A DNA stretch of 18,536 nucleotides from Burkholderiaceae bacterium (GTDB lineage: Bacteria > Pseudomonadota > Gammaproteobacteria > Burkholderiales > Burkholderiaceae). This document shows positions 1 through 7,818 of this stretch, piece after piece. Every line of letters starts with the position of its first letter. Positions within the stretch are counted from its first letter, which is position 1. The DNA is taken from the NCBI GenBank assembly GCA_030151165.1, contig JASLEM010000588.1, positions 1 through 18,536 of the forward strand, written 5' to 3'. Under the pieces are notes generated by a model. It did no database searches. It worked only from the letters and a program-made list of their open reading frames with translations, and had not been told where the DNA came from. The position numbers were made by a program, and so were the translations under genes.

Positions 1-1
1 G

Positions 2-241
2 CTCTCGGGCGCCGCCGCCGGCCGTGAAGTCAGCCTGACCAAGGTCGTCACCACCGTCGGCAAGCCCGGCGTGCAGGTGGCGTCGGTCACCAAGCGGCCC
101 GGCGGCTACGTGCTGTCGCATGTCGAGGGCGCGCGGCGTCCGAGCGTCAACGGCCAGACCGTCGGCGAAGACTCGATCTCGCTGAAGCACGGCGACATCA
201 TCGACCTGGCCGGCACCCAGATGCAGTTCGTCCAGAACTGA
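2..241 (+). CDS. FHA-domain protein, C-terminal end (5' end outside window)
   Basis: Only the last 79 residues are visible; the gene begins before the window and stops with TGA at 239-241. The fragment carries the end of a forkhead-associated fold: a G-R-E-x-x-L strand start, then V-T-T-V-G-K, later S-V-N-G-Q-T-V and L-K-H-G-D-I-I-D-L-A-G before the final strand. In typical FHA domains the second motif is G-R followed by S-x-x-H, which contact phosphothreonine. Here the visible equivalent is G20-K21 and the S-x-x-H stretch is not recognisable, so phosphopeptide binding is doubtful. The gene lies 69 bases before a CHASE2 adenylate cyclase on the same strand and is probably in the same operon, perhaps as a scaffold or partner. 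The domain call is fairly secure; the full length and other domains cannot be seen. Confidence 0.8.
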   Translation, partial: LSGAAAGREVSLTKVVTTVGKPGVQVASVTKRPGGYVLSHVEGARRPSVNGQTVGEDSISLKHGDIIDLAGTQMQFVQN

Positions 242-310
242 TCCCGGGCACCCGTTCGCCACCCGTCGATCTTGCCGATCCCGCGTCCGCGATCCCGCTG
301 AAGGCGCGGC

Positions 311-2818
311 GTGCCGACCCCGCCTGACCGGGATCCGGCGCCCGCGCTGCCCGCCGACGCGTCGCCGCTGGCGCGCGCCTGGCGGTTCGTGCGGCGCTGG
401 CACCCGACGGTGCGCATCTCCGCCGCGGCCGTCGCGCTGTGGCTCATTGGCGCCTGGCATGTCGCCGTCGTCCCGTTCACGCCGCTGACGCGCCTCGACC
501 TGGCGCTCGACGACATGCGCCAGTCGTACGCGCTGCCGCCGGTGAGCGCGCCGCGCGACGACATCGTCATCATCGACATCGACGACGCCAGCCTGCGCGC
601 CGTCGGCCGCTGGCCCTGGCCGCGCGATCGCCTCGCGCACCTCGTCGACACGCTGTTCGACGACGACCATGTCGCAGCGCTCGGCATCGACCTCGTGCTG
701 GCCGAGCCGGACGAGCAGGGCCGCGCGGTGCACGACGCGCTCCGTTCGCTGGACGAGCTCGCGGTCGGCGACGCCGCGCTGCGCAGCGGCATCTCGCGCT
801 GGCAGGGCACGCTCGAGGCGCGGGCCGACCACGACGCACGCCTGGCGCAGTCGCTGGACGGCCGCGCCGTGACGCTCGCATACCACTTCAACCATCGCGC
901 GGATCCGGTGGCGCCGGGCACGCGCTCGGTGGCGCCGTCGAAGGACGCCGCCGGCGTCGCGCCGGCGTTCGCGAAGGACCTGCCGTCGCCGCTCACCGAG
1001 CCCGACGTGCTGCCGGCCAGCGCGCTCGCGATGACGCCGTGGCAGGGCATCGAGGTGCCGGTGCCGGCGCTGCTGCACGCCGCCTCCGGCCTGGGTTTCA
1101 TCAACGAGCTCGCGGATGCCGACGGCCAGCTGCGCTCGACGCCGCTCGTGACCGCGTACGACGGCGCGGTCTACGAATCGTTCGGCGTCTCGCTGTGGCG
1201 CCAGTGGCATCGCGTCGGCGCGGCGCGGCCGGTCGTCGCGCGCGGCTCCGCGGGCGGCCCGCCGCGGCTGACCGGCCTGCAGCTGAGCGACGCCAGCGGC
1301 GAGCCGATGCGCGCGCTGCGGGTCGACCCGCGCGGCGCCGTGACGCTGCCGTACCGCGGCGCGCTGCATCCCGGCAACTCGCCCGGCACCGGCCGCTTCC
1401 GCTACATCCCGGTGGCCGACGTGCTCTCGCACCGCGTCGGGCCGCGCGAGCTGCAGGGCCGGCTCGTGCTCCTGGGCAGCTCCGCGCCCGGCCTCGCCGA
1501 CCTGCGCGCGACGCCCGTGCACCGGTCGCTGCCGGGCGTCGAGGTCCACGCGCAACTGCTCGCCGGCCTCGAGGACAACGACCTGAGCGTCCAGCCCGAC
1601 TGGACGGCCGGCTTCGAGCTGCTGCTGCTCGCACTGGTGCTCGCCGCAGTGACGACGGCCGTGCGGCGTCTCGCCGGCCCCGTGGCGCTGCTCACGCTCG
1701 CGGCGATCGCGGCGGTGCTCGTTTGCGGCGACGTGCTGGCGCTCGTGTGGCGCGGCTGGGCGCTGCCGATCGCCGCGCCGCTGGTGGCGGGCGTGCTGCT
1801 GGGCGGCGGGGGCGTGGTCGCCAACTACCTGAGCGAATGGCACTCGCGCCGCTCGCTCGCGCGCCTGTTCGGCCACTACCTGCCGCCCGAGCGCGTGCGG
1901 GCGATGGCGAGCGATCCGGATCGCTTCCTCGACGTGGCGAGCAGCGCCGAGAACCGCGAGCTCACCGTGCTGTTCTGCGACCTGCGCGGCTTCACGCCGA
2001 TGTCCGAGAAGATGCCGCCCGAGCGCCTGCGCGAGCTGCTGAACCTCTACTTCTCGCGCATGAGCGAGATCGTCCACGCGCACCAGGGCACGCTCGACAA
2101 GTTCATCGGCGACGCGGTGATGGCGTTCTGGGGCGCGCCACAGCCCGACGACCAGCACGCGCTGCACGCCGTGCAGGCCTCGCTCGCGATGGTGGCGGCG
2201 GTCGAGCCGCTGAACGCCGAGCTCGCCGCGCGCGGCCTGCCGCCGCTGGCGCCGTGCATCGGTCTGGCGACGGGCGTGGTCTGCGTCGGCGACCTCGGCT
2301 CCGCGCTGCGCCGCAGCTACACGGCGGTCGGCGACGGCGTGAACCTCGCCGCGCGCATCGAGGGCATGACGCGTGTCTACGCGGTGCCGCTGCTCGTCGC
2401 CGACGTCACGCGGGCGTCCGCGGGCGAGGTGCCGGGCTGCGAATGGGTGGAGGTCGACGAGGTCGCCGTGAAGGGCCGCAGCCAGCTCGTGACGCTCTAT
2501 GCGCCGCTGCCGATTCCGCAGGTGAGCGGCTACTCGTCAGCAATGGTAACGGCGGGGGAAAACGCCGCATTTCATGAACAACTTGGCCTTTGGCGCCTTG
2601 CACAGGAGGCACTGCGAGGGCACCATGGCAAACCGCAGTCGGCCGATGGGTCGTCTGCGCGTGCAGTCGCGAAGGCGCGGCTGACCGAGTTGCTGGACGC
2701 TCGGCCGGCGGTGCCTCCATTGCACGCCCTGGCCGCCCGGCAGCTCGCGCTCCTGTCGGCCTTGGACACCGAAGAACAAGAACCCAGCCAAGACCCTCCA
2801 GAGTCACATTCCGCGTGA
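311..2818 (+). CDS. CHASE2-domain class III adenylate cyclase
   Basis: This is an 835-residue membrane sensor cyclase expected to make cAMP from ATP. From the N-terminus it has one membrane helix (about 36-54), an extracytoplasmic CHASE2 sensor with the hallmark G-R-W-P-W-P-R-D (99-106), three membrane helices (about 431-510), and a cytoplasmic cyclase domain from about 550. Catalytic residues are all visible: metal-binding D557 (F-C-D-L-R-G-F) and D601 (F-I-G-D-A-V), purine-contacting K597 and T671 (Y-T-A-V-G-D), and transition-state N678 and R682 (V-N-L-A-A-R). Lys/Thr in place of Lys/Asp is the class IIIb pattern, a group known for bicarbonate-responsive adenylate cyclases. The start is GTG with GAAGG a few bases upstream. 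It sits between an FHA gene and a phosphodiesterase-like gene that starts 7 bases after its stop. The last ~95 residues are encoded with codons unlike the rest. The external ligand is unknown. Confidence 0.93.
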   Translation: MPTPPDRDPAPALPADASPLARAWRFVRRWHPTVRISAAAVALWLIGAWHVAVVPFTPLTRLDLALDDMRQSYALPPVSAPRDDIVIIDIDDASLRAVGRWPWPRDRLAHLVDTLFDDDHVAALGIDLVLAEPDEQGRAVHDALRSLDELAVGDAALRSGISRWQGTLEARADHDARLAQSLDGRAVTLAYHFNHRADPVAPGTRSVAPSKDAAGVAPAFAKDLPSPLTEPDVLPASALAMTPWQGIEVPVPALLHAASGLGFINELADADGQLRSTPLVTAYDGAVYESFGVSLWRQWHRVGAARPVVARGSAGGPPRLTGLQLSDASGEPMRALRVDPRGAVTLPYRGALHPGNSPGTGRFRYIPVADVLSHRVGPRELQGRLVLLGSSAPGLADLRATPVHRSLPGVEVHAQLLAGLEDNDLSVQPDWTAGFELLLLALVLAAVTTAVRRLAGPVALLTLAAIAAVLVCGDVLALVWRGWALPIAAPLVAGVLLGGGGVVANYLSEWHSRRSLARLFGHYLPPERVRAMASDPDRFLDVASSAENRELTVLFCDLRGFTPMSEKMPPERLRELLNLYFSRMSEIVHAHQGTLDKFIGDAVMAFWGAPQPDDQHALHAVQASLAMVAAVEPLNAELAARGLPPLAPCIGLATGVVCVGDLGSALRRSYTAVGDGVNLAARIEGMTRVYAVPLLVADVTRASAGEVPGCEWVEVDEVAVKGRSQLVTLYAPLPIPQVSGYSSAMVTAGENAAFHEQLGLWRLAQEALRGHHGKPQSADGSSARAVAKARLTELLDARPAVPPLHALAARQLALLSALDTEEQEPSQDPPESHSA

Positions 2819-2825
2819 TCCCCGC

Positions 2826-3611
2826 ATGAAAATCCAGGTCCTCGGCTGCTCCGGGTCGATCGCGCGCGACTGCCGCACCACCAGCTTCCTGCTCGACGAG
2901 GATGTGCTGATCGACGCCGGCACCGGCGTCGGCGACCTTTCGCTCGACGCCCTCGAGCGCATCGACCACATCCTGCTCACGCACTCGCACCTCGACCACG
3001 TGCTGGGCGTGCCGCTGCTCGCCGACAGCGTGCTGCGCCGCCGCCAGGCGCGCCGCGCCGCGCCGATCGAGGTGCACGCGCTGCCCGAGACGCTCGCCGT
3101 GCTGCGCGACCACCTGTTCAACAACCAGCTCTGGCCCGACTTCACGCGCCTGCCCACCGCCGACTATCCGGTGCTGCGCTTCGTGCCGTTCGGCGTCGGC
3201 GAGACGCTGGAGCTGGCCGGGCGCCGCATCGAAGTCCTCAGCGCGCGCCACTCGGTGCCCGCCGTCGGCTTCGCCGTGCACTCGAACGCCGCCGGCCGCG
3301 GCGCCTGGGTGTTCAGCGGCGACACCGGCCCGAACCCGCCGTTCTGGGAGCGCATCGCCGCGTTCCCCGTCGCGCACGTCGTCGTGGAAACCGCCTTCAG
3401 CGAGGCCGAATGCCGCGTCGCGCAGGCGAGCGGCCATCACTGCCCCAGCTCGCTGGCCGCCGAGCTGGCCGTCGCGCCGCCGGACGCCCGGATCTACATC
3501 ACCCACATCAAGCCGGGCGAGATCGACGCCGTCATGGCCGGGTTGCGGGCGCTCAAGAAGGAGCGGCCGTTGATGGAGCTGCTCAAGGGCGACACCTTCG
3601 AGCTGGGCTGA
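2826..3611 (+). CDS. Metallo-beta-lactamase-fold 3',5'-cyclic-nucleotide phosphodiesterase (class II-like)
   Basis: This 261-residue protein has the metallo-beta-lactamase fold with a complete di-zinc site: H53-x-H55-x-D57-H58 (T-H-S-H-L-D-H), H142 (A-R-H-S-V), D166 (S-G-D-T-G) and H227 (I-T-H-I-K-P-G). The H-x-H-L-D-H-x-x-G-V spacing and the later V-V-V-E-T-A-F segment resemble class II cyclic-nucleotide phosphodiesterases, which hydrolyse cAMP to AMP. There is no signal peptide, so it should be cytoplasmic. The gene begins 7 bases after the adenylate cyclase stop, which strongly suggests co-translation and supports a cAMP-degrading role, making a synthesis/breakdown pair. Other enzymes of this fold (RNase Z-like, other hydrolases) cannot be excluded from sequence alone. 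Its last seven codons recur as a fossil between the downstream pilin genes. Confidence 0.82.
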   Translation: MKIQVLGCSGSIARDCRTTSFLLDEDVLIDAGTGVGDLSLDALERIDHILLTHSHLDHVLGVPLLADSVLRRRQARRAAPIEVHALPETLAVLRDHLFNNQLWPDFTRLPTADYPVLRFVPFGVGETLELAGRRIEVLSARHSVPAVGFAVHSNAAGRGAWVFSGDTGPNPPFWERIAAFPVAHVVVETAFSEAECRVAQASGHHCPSSLAAELAVAPPDARIYITHIKPGEIDAVMAGLRALKKERPLMELLKGDTFELG

Positions 3612-3707
3612 GACACGCCGCGGGCCGGGAGGCTCGCCGTGGAGGACACGCGCCGGATCGACGAATCCGCGCCTTTCCGTGCATATTTCCCATGTCGCGT
3701 CCGGACG

Positions 3708-3723
3708 TGGCCCGAATCTCGCA
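3708..3723 (+). promoter_or_regulatory. Sigma-54-like -24/-12 promoter of first pilin gene
   Basis: TGGCCC, five bases, then TCGCA. The invariant GG (3709-3710) and GC (3721-3722) are separated by exactly ten bases, as required by sigma-54. The consensus is TGGCAC-N5-TTGCA, so this copy differs at one base of the -24 and one of the -12 element. The transcript would start near 3734, about 52 bases before the ATG. Pilin genes of many proteobacteria are known to use sigma-54 with the activator PilR. The second pilin has the same arrangement, which raises confidence. Confidence 0.65.
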
Positions 3724-3775
3724 TTCAGTCCTGGGCAAGCTTGTCGAAGCTGTCCTTTTCCTCTGCTCTGCCCCC

Positions 3776-3781
3776 AGGAGG
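3776..3781 (+). promoter_or_regulatory. Strong ribosome binding site of first pilin
   Basis: AGGAGG ends four bases before the ATG at 3786. It is a perfect Shine-Dalgarno core, stronger than for most genes in this window, and fits a highly expressed structural protein. It fixes the start so that the leader peptide is the expected eight residues. Confidence 0.85.
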
Positions 3782-3785
3782 CTGA

Positions 3786-4250
<465 letters not shown>

Positions 4251-4264
4251 TGCGCGCAGGCGGG

Positions 4265-4294
4265 TCGACGGGTGACACTTTTGAGCTTGGGTGA
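4265..4294 (+). pseudogene. Fossil of phosphodiesterase gene 3' end between the pilins
   Basis: Reading in one frame to a TGA at 4292-4294, this stretch encodes S-T-G-D-T-F-E-L-G-stop. The phosphodiesterase gene upstream ends K-G-D-T-F-E-L-G-stop (3588-3611). The seven shared codons plus stop differ at five bases, all third positions (GGC/GGT, ACC/ACT, TTC/TTT, CTG/CTT, GGC/GGG). The offset between the two copies is 683 bases, close to the 706-base offset between the pilin start codons. It therefore looks like the boundary of a tandem duplication or of a segment recombined in from a relative. It has no start or body and makes no protein. Confidence 0.7.
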
Positions 4295-4380
4295 CAAAAT
4301 TTGTCAGTCCCGGCCAGCCGATCAACGCGGCTTGTCAGACAGCACTGACACGATGCGTCACTTTCCGGGCATAAGTCACG
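4273..4380 (+). promoter_or_regulatory. Cluster of TGACA/TGTCA motifs upstream of second pilin (candidate activator sites)
   Basis: Within about 110 bases there is TGACAC (4273-4278), a 15-base inverted repeat TGACAAAATTTGTCA (4292-4306, 7-base arms), a second inverted repeat TGTCAG-6-CTGACA (4333-4350), and GTCAC at 4357-4361 and 4375-4379. They lie about 30-140 bases upstream of the sigma-54-like promoter at 4412, where an enhancer-binding protein such as PilR would bind. PilR is reported to favour (C/G)TGTC-type sites, and several of these fit in one orientation or the other. The identity of the binding protein is inference. Confidence 0.5.
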
Positions 4381-4411
4381 CGGCCGTCGATCCGCAACCT
4401 GCGGTCCCGGC

Positions 4412-4427
4412 TGGCACGGCTTTCGCA
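4412..4427 (+). promoter_or_regulatory. Sigma-54-like -24/-12 promoter of second pilin gene
   Basis: TGGCAC, five bases, then TCGCA. The GG (4413-4414) and GC (4425-4426) are ten bases apart, and the -24 element matches the consensus perfectly. The expected transcript start near 4438 gives a leader of about 54 bases before the ATG at 4492, almost the same as for the first pilin. It is a better match than the first copy. Confidence 0.75.
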
Positions 4428-4480
4428 TGAGTCCTTTCGCGAATATCCCGATTCGAGTCCTTTCTCCCATCTTCCTTCCC

Positions 4481-4486
4481 AGGAGC
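4481..4486 (+). promoter_or_regulatory. Ribosome binding site of second pilin
   Basis: AGGAGC lies five bases before the ATG at 4492. It is the duplicated counterpart of the AGGAGG in front of the first pilin, with one base changed, and it supports the chosen start. Confidence 0.8.
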
Positions 4487-4491
4487 TTTCC

Positions 4492-4965
4492 ATGAAGCGC
4501 ACCGTTCAAAAGGGTTTCACCCTGATCGAACTGATGATCGTCGTCGCGATCATCGGTATCCTTGCCGCCGTCGCACTGCCGGCCTACCAGACCTACACGA
4601 TCAAGGCCAAGATGTCTGAAGTCGTGCTGGCCGCCTCGTCGTGCCGCACGACGATCTCCGAGGTCTACCAGACCGCGAACTCGGCTCCGCAAGGCGGCAG
4701 CTGGGGCTGCGAGTCGACTGGCCAGACCAGCCGCTACGTGCAGAAGGTCGACACCGACGGCGTCGGCAACATCAAGGTCACCGTTTCCAGCGACACCTCG
4801 CTGCCGACGGAAGTCCGTGGCACGTTCCTGACCCTCCAGCCGAAGGCTTCGGATGGCACGTCCTCGCCGACGTTCGGTGGCACGGTCGGCAGCTGGGTCT
4901 GCGGTAGCTCCGCTGCCGGCACCACGGTGCCCCAGAAGTATCTGCCGGGTTCGTGCCGCGGCTGA
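4492..4965 (+). CDS. pilA: Type IV pilin PilA, copy 2
   Basis: This 157-residue pilin is a tandem paralogue of the one just upstream. It has the same class III leader (M-K-R-T-V-Q-K-G, cleavage after G8), mature F9, E13 (Glu5 of the mature protein), hydrophobic helix about 9-36, and cysteines C51, C73, C137 and C155. The two copies are nearly identical to residue 75 and diverge mainly after 110. The region K-A-S-D-G-T-S-S-P (118-126) is Ser/Thr-rich and longer than in copy 1, a plausible O-glycan attachment zone. The gene has the better sigma-54-like promoter, a cluster of candidate activator sites and a strong terminator, so it may be the main expressed copy. It uses relatively more T-ending codons than its neighbours, as highly expressed genes can. 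Minor differences in surface residues could allow mixed or alternating fibres. Confidence 0.96.
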   Translation: MKRTVQKGFTLIELMIVVAIIGILAAVALPAYQTYTIKAKMSEVVLAASSCRTTISEVYQTANSAPQGGSWGCESTGQTSRYVQKVDTDGVGNIKVTVSSDTSLPTEVRGTFLTLQPKASDGTSSPTFGGTVGSWVCGSSAAGTTVPQKYLPGSCRG

Positions 4966-4985
4966 TAACGTCTAGCGACGTGTGA

Positions 4986-5011
4986 AAAAAGGGTGCTCCG
5001 GCACCCTTTTT
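4986..5011 (+). terminator. Intrinsic terminator after pilin pair
   Basis: The 11-base arms AAAAAGGGTGC (4986-4996) and GCACCCTTTTT (5001-5011) enclose a TCCG tetraloop, with a T run completing the 3' side. The GC core plus A/T outer stem would act well in this orientation and, being symmetric, possibly on the other strand too. It lies 20 bases after the second pilin stop and separates the pilins from the glycan genes. Confidence 0.93.
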
Positions 5012-5351
5012 CTTGTCCATTTCGCATTGGTCCCCGGGGGATCATCACCAGCGTGATGCGACAATCCCTGCCTATACAACAAGGAAATTCGTCGGGCGCC
5101 GCGTGGCGTACCGATCCGGTCGGGCAGCGTGCACGGCGCCGGTTCAGAAGCCGGCTCGATATCTGTCGGATGGCGCGTGTCATCCCCCCGTGACGGCGCC
5201 GGATCCCGCGTCGTGATCGTCGAGATGCGACGGCCTGGCCGGTCGCGATACGCCGCCGTCCTCCGATCGACCTCGTCGAGGCATCCCGAACCTGCCGCCG
5301 CACATCGATCGCGGCGCTCGCCAACAAGCGCGGTCTGCGAGCCGCCGCAGC
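5012..5351. other. Non-coding stretch between pilin terminator and glycan gene cluster
   Basis: These 340 bases carry no gene I can support. The short frames present have no ribosome site or recognisable product. A TATACA hexamer at 5073-5078 could be a -10 element but has no acceptable -35 partner. A small inverted repeat GCCGG/CCGGC lies at 5138-5142 and 5151-5155. The promoter of the following membrane protein gene should be here, but I cannot place it. Confidence 0.5.
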
Positions 5352-7286
5352 ATGAACACGTTCTCGACAACCCAGGAACTGCCCCTCACCGCCGCCGCGC
5401 CGCGCCACTGGCGTGACCGCACGCTGTCGGCGCTGCTGTGGCTGCTGATCGCCGCGCTGTGGGCCTGCGCCCGGCCCTACCGCGGCATCCGCCACGACGC
5501 GATCCTCTATTCGGCGCAGGCCGCGCGCAAGCTCACGCACGCGTTCGACAAAGACCTGTTCTTCCAGTACGGCTCGCAGGACAACTACAGCGTCTTCTCC
5601 TGGGTCTACGGACGCCTCTACGGCGCGTTCGGCTTCACGCCGGTCGCGCTGGTGACGCTGCTGGTCGCGCAGGTCGCGCTGTGCTTCGGCCTCGGGCGCC
5701 TGCTTCGCAACATCGGCATGGCGCGCTGGCAATGGCCGGCGCTGCTGATGCTCGCGTCGTTCCCTCACATCTACGGCGGCCTGGGTGTCCTGGCCTTCGC
5801 CGAACCCTTCGTCACCGCGCGGACGATCTGCGAGCCGATCGTCGTGTGGGCCCTGGTCGCGCTGGTCGAGCGCCGCTGGATCCTCGCCGTGCTCGGCGGG
5901 GTCGTCGCGCTGGCCTGGCACCCCATCATCGCGCTGCCCGTGCTCGTGGTCGGCTGGATCTACCTGATCATCGGCGACCGGCGCTGGGCGTGGCTCGCGC
6001 TCGCGCTGCCCGTCGGCGTCGCGCTCGGCTTCGCGGGTGTCGGCCCGTTCGTCCGCCTCGTCCAGCGCTACGACCCCGAGTGGTGGGCGGTGGTGAAGGC
6101 CTACAACGGCCTGACGATGGTGACGACATGGGGCGTGGGCGACCTGCAGAGCATGGCGTTCGACTTCCTGCTGCTGTACCTCGCGACGCTGGTGGTGGAC
6201 GCGCAAGACTGCCGTCGCCTCGTGGTCGCGTCCCTGATCGCCGGCGGCTCGTTGATCGCGATCACGATCGTCGGCGGCGACCTGCTCCACATCAGCCTGA
6301 TCCTGCAGGCGCAGCAGTGGCGCGTGATGTGGTGGATGCACCTGTGGACGCTGTTGATGTTCCCCGTCGTGCTCACCGCGCTGTGGCGCCGCGGCGGCAT
6401 GTGGCGCGTCAGCGGCCTGCTGTCGCTGGTCGCGCTCGTGGCCATCAGCTCGAACTGGACCGCCGGCTGGGCGTTCGTCGGGTTGATCCCCCTCGCGCTG
6501 CTCATCGCGAAGCGCAAGGTCGCCATTTCCGCTTTCCTGCTCAACGTGCTCGCGGGCGTGCTGATCTTCGCGGCGGCCGCGATCACGCTCGTCCAGTTCC
6601 AGATCGACGTCACGGCCATCAGCGTCAGCCGCATCAACATGGCGGAGATCGGCTGGTACCGCGTCATGTTCGCCGTGCCCATGGTGCCGCTGGGCATCGG
6701 CCTGCTGCTGCTGACCGCCTACAAGCGCGGCGCCGTGCTGCTCCTGGCGAGCGCCGTGGCGCTGCTGTTCGTCAACGCGGGCATCGGCTACGACCAGAGC
6801 TCGGCGTGGGTGAAGTTCCTCGACGCGCCGATCGACAAGCCGCCGGCGATCCCGTTCACCGCCTTCATCCCGGAAGGCGAGTCGGTCTACTGGGACGAAG
6901 ACATCAAGCCGACGTGGTTCGGCCTGCGCCGCCCGAGCTACTACTCCGCCTACCAGGCCGGCGGCCTGCTGTTCAACCGCGAGACGGCGCTCGAATACCG
7001 GCGCCGCGCGCAGAGCCTGTCGCCGATGATGGTGCAGCGCGAGATCTGCAAGCTGATGAGCTCGATCGAGGGTGAAGCGGCCGGCGTCGACGACTGCGCG
7101 CCGACGCTGGAGATCCTGCACGACGTCTGCAAGGGCGCCATGCCGCTCGGCCTGCATTTCATGGTCGCGCGCTGGCATGCGCCGCAGGGGCTCGTGTCGA
7201 CGTGGCATTTCGCCCCGGCCGATCCCGCGGAAGACCAGAATTTCTACCTCTACGACTGCCGCAAGATCATGGCGACCGCATCATGA
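5352..7286 (+). CDS. Polytopic membrane protein, GT-C glycosyltransferase-like
   Basis: This 644-residue protein has roughly a dozen hydrophobic segments between about 25 and 475 and a soluble C-terminal domain of about 165 residues. An R-H-D motif (R47-H48-D49) follows the first helix. GT-C enzymes, which use polyprenyl-phosphate sugars, carry a catalytic acidic residue in exactly this first outer loop. The C-terminal domain holds W-D-E-D (514-517) and R-R-P-S-Y-Y (526-531) and probably lies in the periplasm. I do not recognise a named family. Its place after the pilins and before a GtrA protein, a mutase-like flavoenzyme and a PglL-like ligase suggests sugar transfer onto a lipid-linked or pilin-linked glycan. 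No good ribosome site precedes the ATG, but no upstream in-frame start looks better. Alternative: a polymerase or transporter of another kind. Confidence 0.8.
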   Translation: MNTFSTTQELPLTAAAPRHWRDRTLSALLWLLIAALWACARPYRGIRHDAILYSAQAARKLTHAFDKDLFFQYGSQDNYSVFSWVYGRLYGAFGFTPVALVTLLVAQVALCFGLGRLLRNIGMARWQWPALLMLASFPHIYGGLGVLAFAEPFVTARTICEPIVVWALVALVERRWILAVLGGVVALAWHPIIALPVLVVGWIYLIIGDRRWAWLALALPVGVALGFAGVGPFVRLVQRYDPEWWAVVKAYNGLTMVTTWGVGDLQSMAFDFLLLYLATLVVDAQDCRRLVVASLIAGGSLIAITIVGGDLLHISLILQAQQWRVMWWMHLWTLLMFPVVLTALWRRGGMWRVSGLLSLVALVAISSNWTAGWAFVGLIPLALLIAKRKVAISAFLLNVLAGVLIFAAAAITLVQFQIDVTAISVSRINMAEIGWYRVMFAVPMVPLGIGLLLLTAYKRGAVLLLASAVALLFVNAGIGYDQSSAWVKFLDAPIDKPPAIPFTAFIPEGESVYWDEDIKPTWFGLRRPSYYSAYQAGGLLFNRETALEYRRRAQSLSPMMVQREICKLMSSIEGEAAGVDDCAPTLEILHDVCKGAMPLGLHFMVARWHAPQGLVSTWHFAPADPAEDQNFYLYDCRKIMATAS

Positions 7287-7365
7287 GCGATGCCCGCCAA
7301 GAACGCCGGGCACTCGATGCCGACCGGGCCGCCCGCCCGCTCCTCGCCCTTTCCGGACGACTCCC

Positions 7366-7818
7366 ATGACCGCAACGAGAACCGACTTGAGCACCGATCG
7401 ATCACCGCGCGCCTGGGCCCTCATCGAGTTCCTCAGCTACTTCCTGTGCAGCGTGGTCGCGCTCGGCGTGGACACCTCGCTGTACTGGCTCTCGCTGCGG
7501 CTGGGCATCGCGTACCGCGGCGCCGCCGTCCTCGGCTTCGTGGGCGGCGTGGCGACGGCCTACGCGCTCAGCGTGCGATGGGCCTTCCGGCGCCGCACGG
7601 TGAGCGACCACCGGCTCGAATTCCTCATCTTCCTCGGCATCGGCATCGTGGGGCTCGCGGTCACGGAGATCCTGCTGTGGATCCAGATCGACGCGCTGCA
7701 CGTCGGCCCGATGACGGCCAAGCTGGCCGCGGCCGTCGGCGTCTTCATGTTCAACTTCACCGCCCGCAAATTCATGCTGTTCACCCGCCGCCGTTCGGCA
7801 ATCAAGGCCTTCTCATGA
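7366..7818 (+). CDS. GtrA family membrane protein (putative lipid-linked sugar flippase), first copy
   Basis: This 150-residue protein has four hydrophobic helices (about 19-40, 50-70, 84-106, 117-134) and the GtrA-type ending N-F-x-x-R-K-F-M-L-F followed by R-R-R. GtrA proteins are thought to flip undecaprenyl-phosphate-linked monosaccharides across the inner membrane, or to assist it. I chose the ATG at 7366 because it gives a normal GtrA length; the frame is open further upstream but that part overlaps the previous gene and is non-conserved-looking Arg-rich sequence. The ribosome site is weak. The stop overlaps the start of the flavoenzyme gene by four bases (ATGA), so the two are translationally coupled and probably serve the same sugar. 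Mycobacteria pair a GtrA-like protein with arabinofuranose precursor enzymes, a suggestive parallel. Confidence 0.9.
   Translation: MTATRTDLSTDRSPRAWALIEFLSYFLCSVVALGVDTSLYWLSLRLGIAYRGAAVLGFVGGVATAYALSVRWAFRRRTVSDHRLEFLIFLGIGIVGLAVTEILLWIQIDALHVGPMTAKLAAAVGVFMFNFTARKFMLFTRRRSAIKAFS

Noticed and set aside
5101..5160. Possible tRNA or small structured RNA in the gap after the pilin terminator
   Set aside because: A GGTTC-like stretch and a small stem are present, but no cloverleaf arms can be paired and no acceptor stem is visible.
4734..7208. Very long open frame on the minus strand, antisense to the second pilin and the GT-C-like gene
   Set aside because: It is a by-product of C/G-ending codons on the opposite strand; its product is Arg/Gln/Asp-rich low-complexity sequence, and it covers a terminator and two clearly real genes.
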